From: Zygaena filipendulae
Lineage: Eukaryota > Arthropoda > Insecta > Lepidoptera > Zygaenidae
Direction: 5' to 3'
NCBI GenBank assembly: GCA_907165275.2
Contig: OU015653.1
Location: 3,812,001-3,876,000, forward strand
DNA length: 64,000 nt
The notes under the pieces were generated by a model. It ran no database searches and was not told where the DNA came from. It saw only the letters and a program-made list of their open reading frames with translations. Each line of letters begins with the position of its first letter. Position 1 is the first letter of the stretch. Below are positions 46,143 to 57,166 of the stretch, piece by piece. The position numbers and the translations under genes were made by a program.

Positions 46143-46375
46143 TTAGTTGTGCGCCGCGGTTAATTTCAGAGTTCCCGCGGGAATTCCGGGATAAAAAGTA
46201 CCCTATGTATTAATCTGATGTATAAGCCATATTATTGTAAAGTTTCATTTAAATCCATTCAGTAGTTTTTGCGTGAAAGAGTAACAAACATCCATCCATC
46301 CATCCATCCATCCATCCATCCATACATTCTTACAAACTTTCGCGTTTATAATATTAAATTAGTAGAATAGTAGGA
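46143..46375 (-). mobile_element. Helitron-like element with an internal (CATC)n microsatellite
   Basis: TTAG at 46143-46146 is followed by GTGCGCCGCGG, AGAGTTCCCGCGGGAATTCC and GGGATAAAAAGTACCCTATG. CATTCAGTAGTTTTTGCGTG and AAAGAGTAACAAACATCC follow, ending near 46375 in AGTAGGAT. A (CATC)n tract at 46289-46323 occupies the same internal position where the copies at 56654 and 10448 have GGATGTTT units. Confidence 0.78.
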
Positions 46376-46709
46376 TAGTATCATAAAAGAGCGCAATGGG
46401 TAATAATACTTGTAATAACCTGGTATTACGAATAAAAGCAAGTTATTTCGGACTTTTTAATTAGTAAAGTGATTTGTAAGAGTACGGTAAGTACGTTTAT
46501 TTTTTTGTTGTTGTTCGATGTTTGATGAAATTATTATTTCTTCAAAATTAACAAAACATTTAAGTACCATTTTCACAATCTTAGACCCTCAAGCTGCAGG
46601 CTTCGATTTTAGTACCCGCATGGGTACAAAAAACGACACGATTTGTACATTATTATGAAGATTATTTTTCTTTGACTTAACCGTTTCCTTTTTAGTTGCT
46701 TATTGTCTA
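46376..46709. other. Non-coding stretch, nothing recognised
   Basis: No feature is recognised. Confidence 0.45.
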
Positions 46710-46765
46710 AAAATCAGTGGAAAAAAATTACGAGTATAGACTCGTAATTTTTTTCCACTGATTTT
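46710..46765. repeat. Perfect 26-bp hairpin with a 4-base loop
   Basis: The arms 46710-46735 and 46740-46765 are exact reverse complements (core CAGTGGAAAAAAATTACGAG) around the loop ATAG. No mismatch is seen over 26 bp. It is not at the edge of any recognised element. It could be a recent palindromic duplication, a foldback element or an assembly artefact. Confidence 0.9.
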
Positions 46766-47386
46766 ATACATACGAATGGGTATGGTGAGGTTTCTAAATA
46801 CCGTGTCATCGCTCCCATGAGCTCAACTACTAGCGAGTAGGTAATGTTACATGAAGAATGGCGCTTATCTCCTCAAACTAGCGCAGACACGTGTCAGATA
46901 CACAGATACCCGTTTAATCCATCACCCCATATCGTGGACTCTTTGATGTTAAACATAAATAAAATTGTGGGGACTGTTTTTTTTTTCTTGTAAGCCCTCA
47001 CTTCAATATCGGACATTGACGCAACTTTATTACTGTACGAACCTAACATTCTTTATTTTTTCTGTTTTATTTACTCGCAGGTAATGTTATTTGAGAGTTT
47101 AGGTACTTGCCATCAGTTTAATTAAAGTTGTCATAGATAATTTTTGAAACTGCAATATTATAAGTAGGTATATTTATACCTAGTCTTTATAGAAATGAGT
47201 TTGTCTTTTATTTTTTTGTTTATTTCATTAACCAACCACATTTAAATTGTTTGTGTTTGTGCATATTAGTAATATCGATGGTCAAATCTTGGAATTGTAA
47301 ATGAGAATGTAAATCACATCACTACAAAACTATTTCAGTAGGCACAGTGCAAATAAATTGTAAACGGTTGGTGCAGTTCACAATTT
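46766..47386. other. Non-coding stretch, nothing recognised
   Basis: No feature is recognised. Confidence 0.45.
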
Positions 47387-47430
47387 ATCGCCAGTTTATA
47401 ATATCGCGGCATTTATTATAAACTGACGAT
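47387..47430. repeat. 17-bp inverted repeat, one mismatch
   Basis: ATCGCCAGTTTATAATA at 47387-47403 pairs with TATTATAAACTGACGAT at 47414-47430 around a 10-base loop containing GCGGC. GTTCACAAT flanks the structure on both sides in direct orientation. Confidence 0.75.
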
Positions 47431-48194
47431 GTTCACAATCTATAGATATGTAGATTGTTATAGTTACAATATTAAGAGTGACATTCACATGCCTGGATAC
47501 TCGGTGCATCCCCAATAAAACAACCCCACGTATATCACTACGCCGTTGGACAAACTACGGATGTGTCCATCGTAACACAACCGTAATGCTTTTATTTGAT
47601 TTCGTTTAGGGCGAGTGTCCCGGTACGGTGTCGTGTGTCACATTGACCGTCTCATGCCCGTCTATTAGGGTCGATAAACGCCAAATATTTATTCTTAATA
47701 GACACTTCGCGAGACATGTGAATAAGTTATGTGTACCTATTGTCTTGTGAAGACACTTTTTCGTGTTAAATATTTTATTGTAACGGATTATTTTGCCACA
47801 AAAAAAGGTTAAGTGTACCTACCCATTTATGATATAGGTATCCATAATATAGCTTTGGCATTTTATATAATAAAACCCAAAAACGGCAACCTTTCCAATT
47901 ATTTCCGAACTTTTTAAAAACAATTTAGGTATAATGATTATTTATAATTTATCAGATAAAATTTTAATTTTAAGGAATATTTTATCTCGTAGTAACGAGA
48001 AAAGAGCCAAACCTGAAAAGTTTCGCTCTTCAAAGTAGTGTAATCCAAATTTTATTATTTTAGGTTTTTTTAAAAAAGTTTTGTTTATTTTTAAGTCGAA
48101 AAACGTGCCAAGTTGAAAACAAGGAAATATTTGCGCTAATATTTACATCGGTAGTAGCAGTCGTATTCTTTGCCAAGTGAAATATAAAATCCTA
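47431..48194. other. AT-rich non-coding stretch, nothing recognised
   Basis: No feature is recognised. Confidence 0.45.
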
Positions 48195-48340
48195 GCTCAC
48201 TGGACAGCGTTCCTTGATAGCGTGGAAGTCAAAGAATATCAGCGCAAAGCGGGACCAAGACAACTGAAATAGAACGTCGGCACGTGATCAGAGTCCAAAA
48301 TCACTAGTTCAACAGCGGAAAGGTCTGTGAAACACGAGGA
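48195..48340 (-). mobile_element. Possible LINE endonuclease-domain scrap
   Basis: On the minus strand one frame reads DLSAVELVILDSDHVPTFYF then SCLGPALR and a stop. After a frame change FFDFHAIKERCPVS follows. SDHxP is the catalytic-histidine motif at the end of the AP-endonuclease domain of non-LTR retrotransposons, and the preceding hydrophobic strand fits. The piece is about 145 bp, frameshifted and dead. Because only one motif supports it, a chance match is possible. Confidence 0.4.
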
Positions 48341-48980
48341 CATAAAATATACTTATAGTCTTCTATGAGCTGTAAAAATAATTTTTTACCGTTCGTCTGC
48401 AATTTTTAAAAGTTTAGTAAGTAAGTTGTGCGCGCGTCGGAGATATAAAAAAAAGAAAAAAGATTACCGCAACTCCAGCAAAATTACTTAATTTATTAAA
48501 TGAAAATAATAAATAAAATATATATAATAATATAATTTAACGTTTTCTTTTCCAAGAAGGTTCTCCTAAACAATTTTTGGACTGTCTTCAGTCCAAAAGA
48601 ATCTGAAAATCATAAAAGATGATAAAAGCAAATAATATTTTATTAGAGAAACTTTTCAACCATGTTCCGTATCCCTCGATACTCCATTATATTAAAAGGC
48701 AAGTAAGCGTAGATAGAATACTCGAAAGATAGTTATACTAAATGTATAAAAAGAAAATTGAATGAATGACTTACACCAGGCTATGTCCAAGCCACTGGAT
48801 CCAGATACTATATAATATTTTTTACTAAACACTGAGGAGGAATTAATTCGATCGCAAGGGGGTGAAAATTGTGAAATTGAGATGAGACTATAAATTAAGT
48901 GACAGTGGCGCAGAATATACAAAATATTTTCTAGATTGATAGGATAATTTCATGATAGCACAAACAGTTCCAGAACAAAT
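48341..48980. other. AT-rich non-coding stretch, nothing recognised
   Basis: The open frame at 48692-48922 (minus) has no domain. Confidence 0.45.
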
Positions 48981-49019
48981 CTTGAAATTCATGCAGGAAA
49001 AACTGCGGGGAACAGCTAG
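48981..49019 (+). mobile_element. Helitron-like 3'-end remnant
   Basis: TTGAAATTCATGCAGGAAAA then CTGCGGGGAACAGCTAG|T keeps the last 40 bases of the family, with CTAG at 49016-49019. Confidence 0.6.
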
Positions 49020-49662
49020 TGTAAATTGTTACTCCTATTGGGTGACGAAAGAATGTATAGGGAGGAATTATTCTACCCGTATCACTAAGGGCGACATCCT
49101 TCTAGGATATAAGTGGTAATCGGTAAGACAGGACATTGATTAGGTATAGGGGCAGTTAAAGATAATACACGATGAAGTATTTTTGGTTATATCCTATTTA
49201 TTACTATCATCTTTCTCAACTCACGTAAAATACGTTAACCATCCGTTTAAGATGTCATCTATAACCAAAAAACAACTCTCCATCATATTGTATCGTAGAT
49301 ATAAATTTTATACACAAAAAAAAGGAAAACCTTTCAATGAACAAGCGTTGAACTGTGCCTAATAATTGTTCTTTTCGCCATAATCATATAACCCAAACTG
49401 TTCAAATGAAAACCCAATAAGCCGACCCCATATTGATACCCTTAAGGTTAAAAGTCGTGAGCTTGTCAGGTGTCGAAAATATTTTCCATAATAAGAGATG
49501 AGTAGAAAACGTTGACGTTCAGGATGTATCCTATCTGGTGGCTTTTCCGGGCCATTGAACTTGACGGTTGAAGCGGCACGAATGATGACGTGTGAAAAAT
49601 GCCTCGCCATCCGATGTAAAGTATGCATTTTATTAGGTCTGAAGGTGCCTACGCAACTCAAA
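49020..49662. other. Non-coding stretch, nothing recognised
   Basis: The open frame at 49359-49661 (minus, 100 codons) has no domain. It ends just where the LINE tail begins and could be flanking DNA. Confidence 0.45.
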
Positions 49663-50142
49663 ATGAAAATTTATTTATTTCCAAAAGACTTATTTATTTT
49701 ATTTTTTTAATCTTATTGCACAATATGGTACAAAAGGCGGACTTATGCCACAGTGGCATTCTCTACCAGTCGACCTTCACGGTGTTCAGAAAGTGTGCTT
49801 GGTGGTGCTTGAGAGGAGCTAAATATAATTTCCTAGTACAATACAAAATACATACATAATATATAAATTATACATAAAACAAAACTGAGACACAAATGAA
49901 CAGAGCATACCTACGCACAGCATGCTGCACATTCCGAGTATCTACTGCCTACTAAGGAGATGCTGATATACCCTAGTTCTGAAAACATTCTTACTCGTAG
50001 ATTGACGAATGTCAGTGGGCAGAGAGTTCCAAAGCTGGATAGCCTGAAGAGTGAAAGAATCAGATACAAACCCAGTCCGGTGAGAAGGAATTTTTAGGAG
50101 AAGATTTTGGATAGAGCGAAGAGATCCGTCATGAGAAGAATT
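49663..50142 (-). mobile_element. 5'-truncated LINE with intact ORF2 C-terminus
   Basis: The minus strand keeps an open frame of 66 codons from the truncation point at 50142 to a TAG at 49942-49944. It reads KIPSHRTGFVSDSFTLQAIQ, then LWNSLPTDIRQSTSKNVF and RTRVYQHLLSRQ. The LWNSLPxxIRxxxSxxxF pattern is the C-terminal signature of ORF2 in Jockey/CR1-type non-LTR retrotransposons. About 270 bp of 3' untranslated sequence follow (GGTCGACTGGTAGAGAATGC, GGCATAAGTCCGCC), then an A/T-rich tail with AAATAAATAAG near 49690. The clade is inference. No TSD was identified. The plus-strand frame 49623-49859 is a shadow of the 3' untranslated region. Confidence 0.7.
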
Positions 50143-50796
50143 AAAAAAAAAATATATTTTAAAAGATTAGAGGCCAACTTCTTGTTGACTCTATATTACT
50201 AGGACCCACTACCTACTATCTATTGTTTTTTGCCACGTACATTGTAAACTTCATACAAATGTTTAAACATTTGCGTAACTAGTGTTGAAACAAATCCACT
50301 ATCGAACAAGTAGAACTCTTATCATACAGTAGTAAGTCCAGACATTTTCGTCATAGTAATGGATATATTTTGAAAGCAGTCACCAAAAATAAATACATAA
50401 ATCACTTGTTCACGATAAATTTCCATTTTGTCTTCACTTACATGACTTATTTTGACTAGTTTGAACAGTCGTACTTGATTGTATCATTTCCAATATTTAC
50501 TTAATATTATTCAAAATAGCTTATCTAATATCAAAATTATCATTTTTTCTTCTTTTTTTAATAGGAGTTAAAGTTAAATCCTGCTCTTTGTAGGTATTAA
50601 TCCTTCTTTAATTTTATCCCCAGGCTATTTTAAAGTAGGACAACAAGCTCTTCTCGGTACAAACTCTATAAGCACGTCCATTAGCGAGGACTTTGGTATT
50701 ATGTTTTAAGAAACTTTGGCGTCTGTTGCGCGAGTACGTACAGTTTAAACTGCTTTTGTTTAGAATTTAATGCTTTAGGTTTATGTTTATTTGAAA
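50143..50796. other. AT-rich non-coding stretch, nothing recognised
   Basis: It begins with an A/T-run at the LINE truncation point. Nothing else is recognised. Confidence 0.45.
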
Positions 50797-51165
50797 CTAG
50801 CTCCTGCTCGTGTATTCGTTTGCATGAATTGTGGAATTTCCTCACTTCATTTTTTTAGGCATATGACCACATCTCACCTGACACACTTAAAAATATTAAA
50901 TGCGAACTGACTTTCAAGTCTACTATCAAGGTACTACTAGGCTAATGCTAGCCAGTCAGGCACTAGGAAATATCCTATCCCATACTATTGTTTCCTCTTG
51001 GTATTTTTCTTCAATAACAGATCAAGCTCAATTTCACCAACACCTTGCAGCGTGTTATCCGAAAGCACCAGGCAATTTTAGTTTAAAAAAGTTTGATAGC
51101 TATAAAAAAATTACCTGGATATTAAGTATCCTATATGTTGACCCAAGACATTTTATGTTAATAAA
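50797..51165 (-). mobile_element. Broken Helitron-like copy with an insertion
   Basis: CTAG at 50797-50800, then CTCCTGCTCGTG and TTTGCATGAATTGTGGAATT are the worn reversed 3' end. About 250 bp further on, TACCTGGATATTAAGTATCC and TATATGTTGACCCAAGAC resemble the next core block (GGATAAAAAGTATCCTATGT). The unrelated DNA between them would be an insertion. The longest open frame of the window (50900-51313) straddles these pieces, so I do not call it a gene. Confidence 0.4.
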
Positions 51166-54100
51166 TATGAATTTTTACTGTATTACACTATTTACTTTCA
51201 GACATTCTTATCTTCTACATAATGATGAGAAACGCAAGAAAAAATTTCAATGTGCTCTGCTTATTTCAAATGTTTTACTGGAAATTCCAAATCAGCTACA
51301 TATTATTTTGTGAGCACTGAATCCTTTGGTTCAGCGCAATATATTCTCAATCGACCATAGCTTTTCGTAGTGTCGTGTTACAATAGGTTCTACTAACTAT
51401 CTAAAGCGTTTTTGGAACGAAGCCAGAGCTTTCAAGGAAAACTCTTCGAATCCTTATTTATAGCAAGTTAATAATTTGCTTCAAGTAGTACAATTGTAAT
51501 ACATAGCGTTAAAGACTAGTAGTAAAACTTTTTTCGAACCAAATTACAATATAGGTTATAAATTACACGCATAGACATAATATTATATTAAGTTGAGCTA
51601 GGAAATCTATAGATACGTTTACATATTTATAATAATTATATTTTTATATATTCTAACGTGACCACTGATTGCAGTTATTGAACTAACGGACAGATTTCAG
51701 TAAAACTTGTCTCATTAGTTGTAGATTAGTTGTGTGAAGAGTGAAATAGAGTTTGTGTAGCAGAGTCTATTAATGTCATTTATTATTTGTCAAACAAATA
51801 GTTGATAAGGTTTCAAATATTAAAATGATATCTAATAACATTGTAGTAGCATTGATATATATTTTTTTTATATGATTTCTGTTATACGGGTGGAAAAATA
51901 AAATTCTATGATTACTCCATTTAAACGACTAATGATGGAAAGAAATTACGTCCTTAATAAATATATCGTTTATTTATTTAAACTAAATTTAGTCACGAAA
52001 ACAAATCAGCCGTTTATTTAAACTGCTCCTCTTCGGGTCGTTCCGAATTACGCTAGCGGCGGTACGTGCCCGTTGTTTCGGGGCTCACTCAATAAATCAA
52101 ATACTTGTAATGAAACGTCACGATTCACGGGGTGTATTAACCGTGAAATATTATAATAATATAGACGATTTACTATAGCTCGAATTATTACCTGTTTAAA
52201 GTTTGGTGTTTTGTAGGTGCGAGTAATTTCATATTTATAAATGGAGTTGCTTAGAGTGAGACAATCCACGTTTTGGAAAAGCTTAATCATGACTGATTAG
52301 CTTTTTATTTGAAACAATTAATATGGCCATATATTAATTACTTTAACAATATTACATAAAAGTGGATTTAAGAAACATGAAACTGATAAAATAGGTAAAT
52401 AAAAAGTTAGAAAATACCTAGGTACCTACATATCTTTCGCGATTACAAAACATTGAACAAGTACTTATACAAATTTGATCTAGACACAAAAGCGTGCAGT
52501 ATGAATACTGAAGCAAATTACTGGTGGCGTGTCCCGGATTGTTGCACTAATGGAAAACGGTTGTGAGCCGATCACTACCTGCCCTGTAGGGTTGACGGAC
52601 ATTTGTAAGCCGACATGACAATGTTTCCACATCAATGGTAATTAATTGGATATTCATGAAATTGCTCTTTTTATTGAATCCATAAAGTTTGCGCATGAAA
52701 TGAAACTTCGACACGCTTCATTGAATATGGATCTTCGAACCAAGTGGTAAAAATAACATCTCAAACAATGTAAACAAGAATTAATCTCAAGTGCCGCTCC
52801 ATGATTCCAATGTATGCACTTAGTCAGTAAAATTCCGATGCAACATAGCTCGCGTTCAGGTAAGCTTGGTTTCAGGGTCTGTCAGTGAATTCCATCACAC
52901 CGCACCGATCGATAGCTCCTGCCAGCCATACAGTCGCGACGCCTCGTTAGAGCTACGTGATCGCAATCGGGATTGCCTATTTATACACATTGTCGGCTTC
53001 AACAGCACTTCTAACTTCCATACTACGTCATAACCATTCAGGCTCGATCCCTGATTACATCGAACTACAACCCCCTCTCCCAATAAGAACCTAGAACATG
53101 ATGCAAAGCGGAAGGTCTTCGTAAATCGGTGAGCCGTAAAAAAAGGAAATATAAATGAAACAGGTTTTCGCGAATTTTATCGAACCTGCGCCAAAGGGAA
53201 GAGTAGAATCGAGCTTAGTTGGACGTTAACTTTAGAACAAATGAAGTTTTTTTTTTTTAATAGGTATAGTCTAGTTGTTGTCCGTCAGTTTTGTTTTTTA
53301 TATACTGCAATGAAGTTTCAAACTAGTCACTCAGGTATTTTCCGTGCTAATTACAGAAATCCGCGTGGATTCATATTAAACGCTCCTTGAAGCCAGTACT
53401 ATCTATTAAAAATTTATGACTGAATGTTTGACTAGTGTTTCTCTTTTTGTAGCCAAATCAGATATTACTTCACAAACTTTTTGCGCCAATTACGTTTGAG
53501 AATTAAAATCAACCGCAGACTAACAGGGTTACCCATTCGAACTGGCCCAATACAAAATGCACGTGGATTAATATAATCGGACGGTCTGATGGGTCCAGAG
53601 TCCAGACAGTGGTGGACGCCGGATTACCTGCAGCGAATACTAATCGAGACTTCATCCCCATTTGCTAAAGCCAACGCAGCGAGTTCCGAAATAAGCTAAA
53701 TAAACAACGAAACCACTGGGGAAAATAAAATGATTAAATTTAAATTGCAGCTCTTAATTTGTGGTTGCATTGTCTACTCTGCACAAGAGTCGTCATTCGT
53801 TTGGGCATTTCGAACGAAGTTCATTAGGCGTTAGAAAAATTGTACTACAGTAAATTTTAGAACTAAAATAAAATTAGCTGTTCCCATCTTGTGAACTTAA
53901 GTATTCCCTAGGGAACAATACTTTTGTGGGATTTACATTAGCTTAACAAGTCAATTAATTAAGTCTTGATGAAATAATTTCAATAAAAAATTCACATGGG
54001 AATTAAAAAAATTTCTTACTTATCTTTTCGACTCTGGAGTGATAAAGTGAAGTGATGTTTTCCATTCTGAAACTTTATGTAACTACGGGAGTACAACAAA

Positions 54101-54790
54101 AAGTTCCATTCCGGAGCTAAGTGGTAACGAACATACACAAAAACTTTGGAATTATTGATATTAAATCCTAGATCATCATAGTTCTTAATTTTCGTTAACT
54201 TCTTATACAGAAGATTTTCATTGCCGCCAAAAACTATTTCTTTTTCTTTGTCAATGTTATTGTAATAAGCCTGCAATAGTTCTAAAAAAGTCACGCACTG
54301 CCCATCGTTTTATAAATAGATATCTGATATTCTTTCTATCGTCTCCTTGAAGGTTGACCTCTAGACTACACTACAGATCGAAATGTCCTTTTAAGGTTGC
54401 GCATGTAGGCCATTGTGTTATAATGGCATTGTTATCGATAGTAGGCGTTCAATATCGGGTATCAGTTGCTTTTAGCAAAGATTGCCTAAATGGAAATTGG
54501 GTATTGTGCGTAAAGTAAACATTACCTCAGCTCCGTTATTGATGGCCTTGGAGAGTTCGCTAACCTACAGGCACATAATGATAATATTATACGTTCGCAC
54601 TTCATATTCATGAACAGGTGGCAGTGGTCTACTTTGATAATCCTATTGATGACCATGTATTATGTCTTGTTTTGTAACTGTTACGGCATTTTATTCTCAA
54701 ATAATAATTATTCGAATAGTTTCGAAGAGATTCATTGCATAATCCAATAACCAACAAGCTGTAAAAGGCGGACATTTTATGAGTGCAGTC
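51166..54790. other. Long non-coding stretch, transposon-poor
   Basis: No repeat family is recognised in 3.6 kb. The block 52480-53000 has mixed composition with TGGTAATTAATTGGATATTC (homeodomain/POU-like cores) and could be regulatory, but this is inference only. Open frames at 52048-52290, 52895-53083, 54016-54294 and 54629-54919 (all minus) have no recognisable domain. The last one runs into MITE copy 3. Confidence 0.4.
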
Positions 54791-55124
54791 ATAATAGGGA
54801 TGTTGACTACTATTGAAAATCAAAATTGTAATTAATCCGTCAGTTAGAAAATAAAAAAACAATAGACACGTATTTTTTGCTTTTTTAAATAAATTGAAAT
54901 ATACAGAGATAAAGCGCATTAAAGTTTAGGATGAGGAGGTCGTGACGTCACTAACCGCAAAACCGCCATACAAATTGTCAGAATAGTGACGTCACGCGAA
55001 ATTTCAACTCAATATACCGCCGTTATTTTTTGATTACGTAAAAAAAGAAAAAATACGCGTCCAATATTTTTTAATAATCTACAAGACGGACTAAAAAATA
55101 AAAATTAGTCAACATGCCCATTAT
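54791..55124 (+). mobile_element. MITE family A, copy 3 (CRE-bearing), best preserved
   Basis: ATAATAGGGATGTTGACTAC at the left and TTAGTCAACATGCCCATTAT at the right form the cleanest terminal inverted repeats of the family. AAAATCAAAATTGTAATTAA, CACGTATTTTTTGCTTTTTT and ATTACGTAAAAAAAGAAAAA lie inside. TGACGTCA lies at 54943-54950 and 54987-54994. It is 334 bp long with no coding. Confidence 0.85.
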
Positions 55125-56653
55125 TGCATTTTTTTGGCAGAAGACGCTACACCGGCTAACTTTGAATAAAATAATTTGACTTTGGTTTTACATATTATAA
55201 ATGGAAGCCCTTTAAATGATCAGAATCGTCATCAGCCGTACGATGTCCATAGTTTGACTAAAGCTTCATCCAACTGGAGCATGTGATCTTCAACAAATCG
55301 TCGTCGGTCCATCTCGTTGGAGATATTCTGTCTACTGATCTGTGTCGGTGTTTAATGACTAAATTGGTACACTAAAAATATCCCAACTAGACTCTCCAAT
55401 AAAATAATCAGTTTGAAATAAAAAATGCGTATACTATCGACCGCAACAATGTAAAGATTTCCATGTTGCCCATTACGATACAAATCCCATGATAGTTAGG
55501 ACTAGCAGGATCTCCAACTACAAGTTTGATACAAAATTTCATTTACAATCACCAAAACAAGTTTTATGCGATTTTAGGTTTTATATATTAAATACGACGG
55601 AGTGAAATGCATTGCTTGAAGAGTATACTATAAGTTTTAACGAATGTTGTCTAAAGCTGGCACGTGGCGCAGACGCAGCCATATTTAATCTTCTTCCCTT
55701 GCCTTTGATGTGAACGGAACGTCCCCATGTTTGTCTAAACGCCACTTTAATTACAAGCTCATTAATTTTGGATTATTTGCCGAAGTTGTGAGAGGTATAG
55801 TTTGTATGGCTGGTTCGTTTAAGTACACTAGTGTTCCCATTATATTAGGTTTAGTCAATTGATATTGGCTCGCTGATGACACGTACATACGTAGGTACAT
55901 ACATGAACATGATTTCATTATCTTTACATTGACAACAAATTGTGCGCAGTGCAAAATGATATGCGACTGAAAATATTGTGATAATTTTTAAAACTTTTGT
56001 TTGTTGCCTGTTTGATTATAATAATTTTATTTGTACAGTAAAATTGTTATAGGCACATAATTATGTATTTTTCATAGCGTAGCATCTTTTATCTTTTTAT
56101 CAACAAGTTAGATAGAGTTGATGTTGCATCTGTTAAATATAAATTATGTATACGTATTTAGGTGTAAATACACTCAACTATTAATATATTTTATCCGAGG
56201 TATGTGCATTTTACTGAAACATAAAAATTTATGCACAAATTATTCAAGAAAAAACAAACCGTGGTCCGGAAGTGAACTGCGATACAAATTGCAGTAATCA
56301 TTACATATTTTGTTTCTCTCCCGGCGCGGCGTATCTGAACAATGCTAATTTGGGAACATCTGCGCCTGATCAGTATGCGGGAGGCTGTCGCGCAATTACA
56401 GGGATTATTGCGCTGGAAGTCGCGTCGGGTGCCCATTAAATACGTGTTACGGGTTGCTTTTCCTTCCGCTTTTTGCTGGGTGAGATGCGATGACGCAGCA
56501 TCGAGTGACGCACCATTCAGTAGGTATAATGCAACATTTTGATATTTCGTACTTTTTTTTTACGCATTTTTTCTTATTGGGAATCGTTACCAAGGTAAGT
56601 TGAAAATAAAATCTAATAACCTATTAAAAACCTAGTCTAGACATCTAGATACA
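55125..56653. other. Non-coding stretch around an RTE-like scrap
   Basis: Apart from the LINE scrap at 55220-55325, no repeat or gene is recognised. Open frames at 55751-55954 (minus), 56191-56436 (minus) and 56342-56542 have no domain, and the last two lie on opposite strands of the same DNA. Confidence 0.45.
55220..55325 (-). mobile_element. RTE-like LINE 3'-terminal scrap
   Basis: On the minus strand the DNA reads WTDDDLLKITCSSWMK, then, after an internal deletion, a LWTSYG-like end as CTATGGACATCGTACGGCTG followed by ATGACGAT. The RWxDDLxKxxGxxWM pattern plus a 3' end in TACGGCTGATGA is what I know of RTE-clade elements in insects. About 100 bp remain, with an in-frame TAG. It is a dead fragment. 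Confidence 0.6.
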
Positions 56654-56868
56654 TCCTACTAATATTATAAATGTGAAAGTATGGATGTTTGGATGTTTAG
56701 ATGTTTGGATGTTTGTTACTCAATCACGCAAAAAGGGCTGAACGGATTTGGATGAAATTTGGCATGCACGTTGTCAGGGGCACAGAAAAGGACATAGAGT
56801 ACTTTTTATTCCGAAATTCCCGCGGGAACTCCGAAATTATCGCGGGTGAAACCGCGGGGCACAGCTAG
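56654..56868 (+). mobile_element. Helitron-like element, full length (subfamily i), best preserved
   Basis: A|TCCTACTAATATTATAAATG, a run of four GGATGTTT-like units at about 56682-56715, then GTTACTCAATCACGCAAAAA and GGCTGAACGGATTTGGATGA. CACGTTGTCAGGGGCACAGA, AAATTCCCGCGGGAACTCCG and the hairpin CGCGGGTGAAACCGCGGGGC lead to CAGCTAG|T. Both ends and the A/T insertion context are intact at 215 bp, so this is a good reference copy for the family. Confidence 0.9.
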
Positions 56869-56870
56869 TA

Positions 56871-57166
56871 TTAAATAAAATTGAAGTGTCTGTTTGTAAT
56901 TTCTCATAACAGCTTTTCACTAAATTCATACGAAAATATATACGGTACCTACTAACATCAAAAATCAATATTTAAAATTTTTCTCTGTCTGTCTGTCGGT
57001 CTGTCTGTCTATTTGTTCCAGGTAATATCTGAAACGACTGGACAGATTTTAACGGGATTTTCAGTGGGAGATAGCTGATGTTATAAGGAGTAACTTCGGC
57101 TCCTTTTTATCCCGGAATTCCCGCGGGATCTCTGAAATTAGCAGGTGAAACCACGGGGAACAGCTA
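56871..57166 (+). mobile_element. Helitron-like element, tandem with the previous copy (subfamily iv)
   Basis: TAAATAAAATTGAAGTGTCT, CAGCTTTTCACTAAATTCAT, then the CTGTCTGTCTGTCGGTCTGT tract and ATCTGAAACGACTGGACAGA. AGCTGATGTTATAAGGAGTA, GGAATTCCCGCGGGATCTCT and a hairpin remnant end in CAGCTAT (CTAG changed to CTAT). The reversed sister copy is 60943-61248. Confidence 0.75.

Noticed and set aside
50900..51313. Longest open frame (137 codons, plus strand)
   Set aside because: It has no recognisable domain. Its length is within chance for AT-rich DNA of this size, and it overlaps two worn Helitron blocks on the opposite strand.
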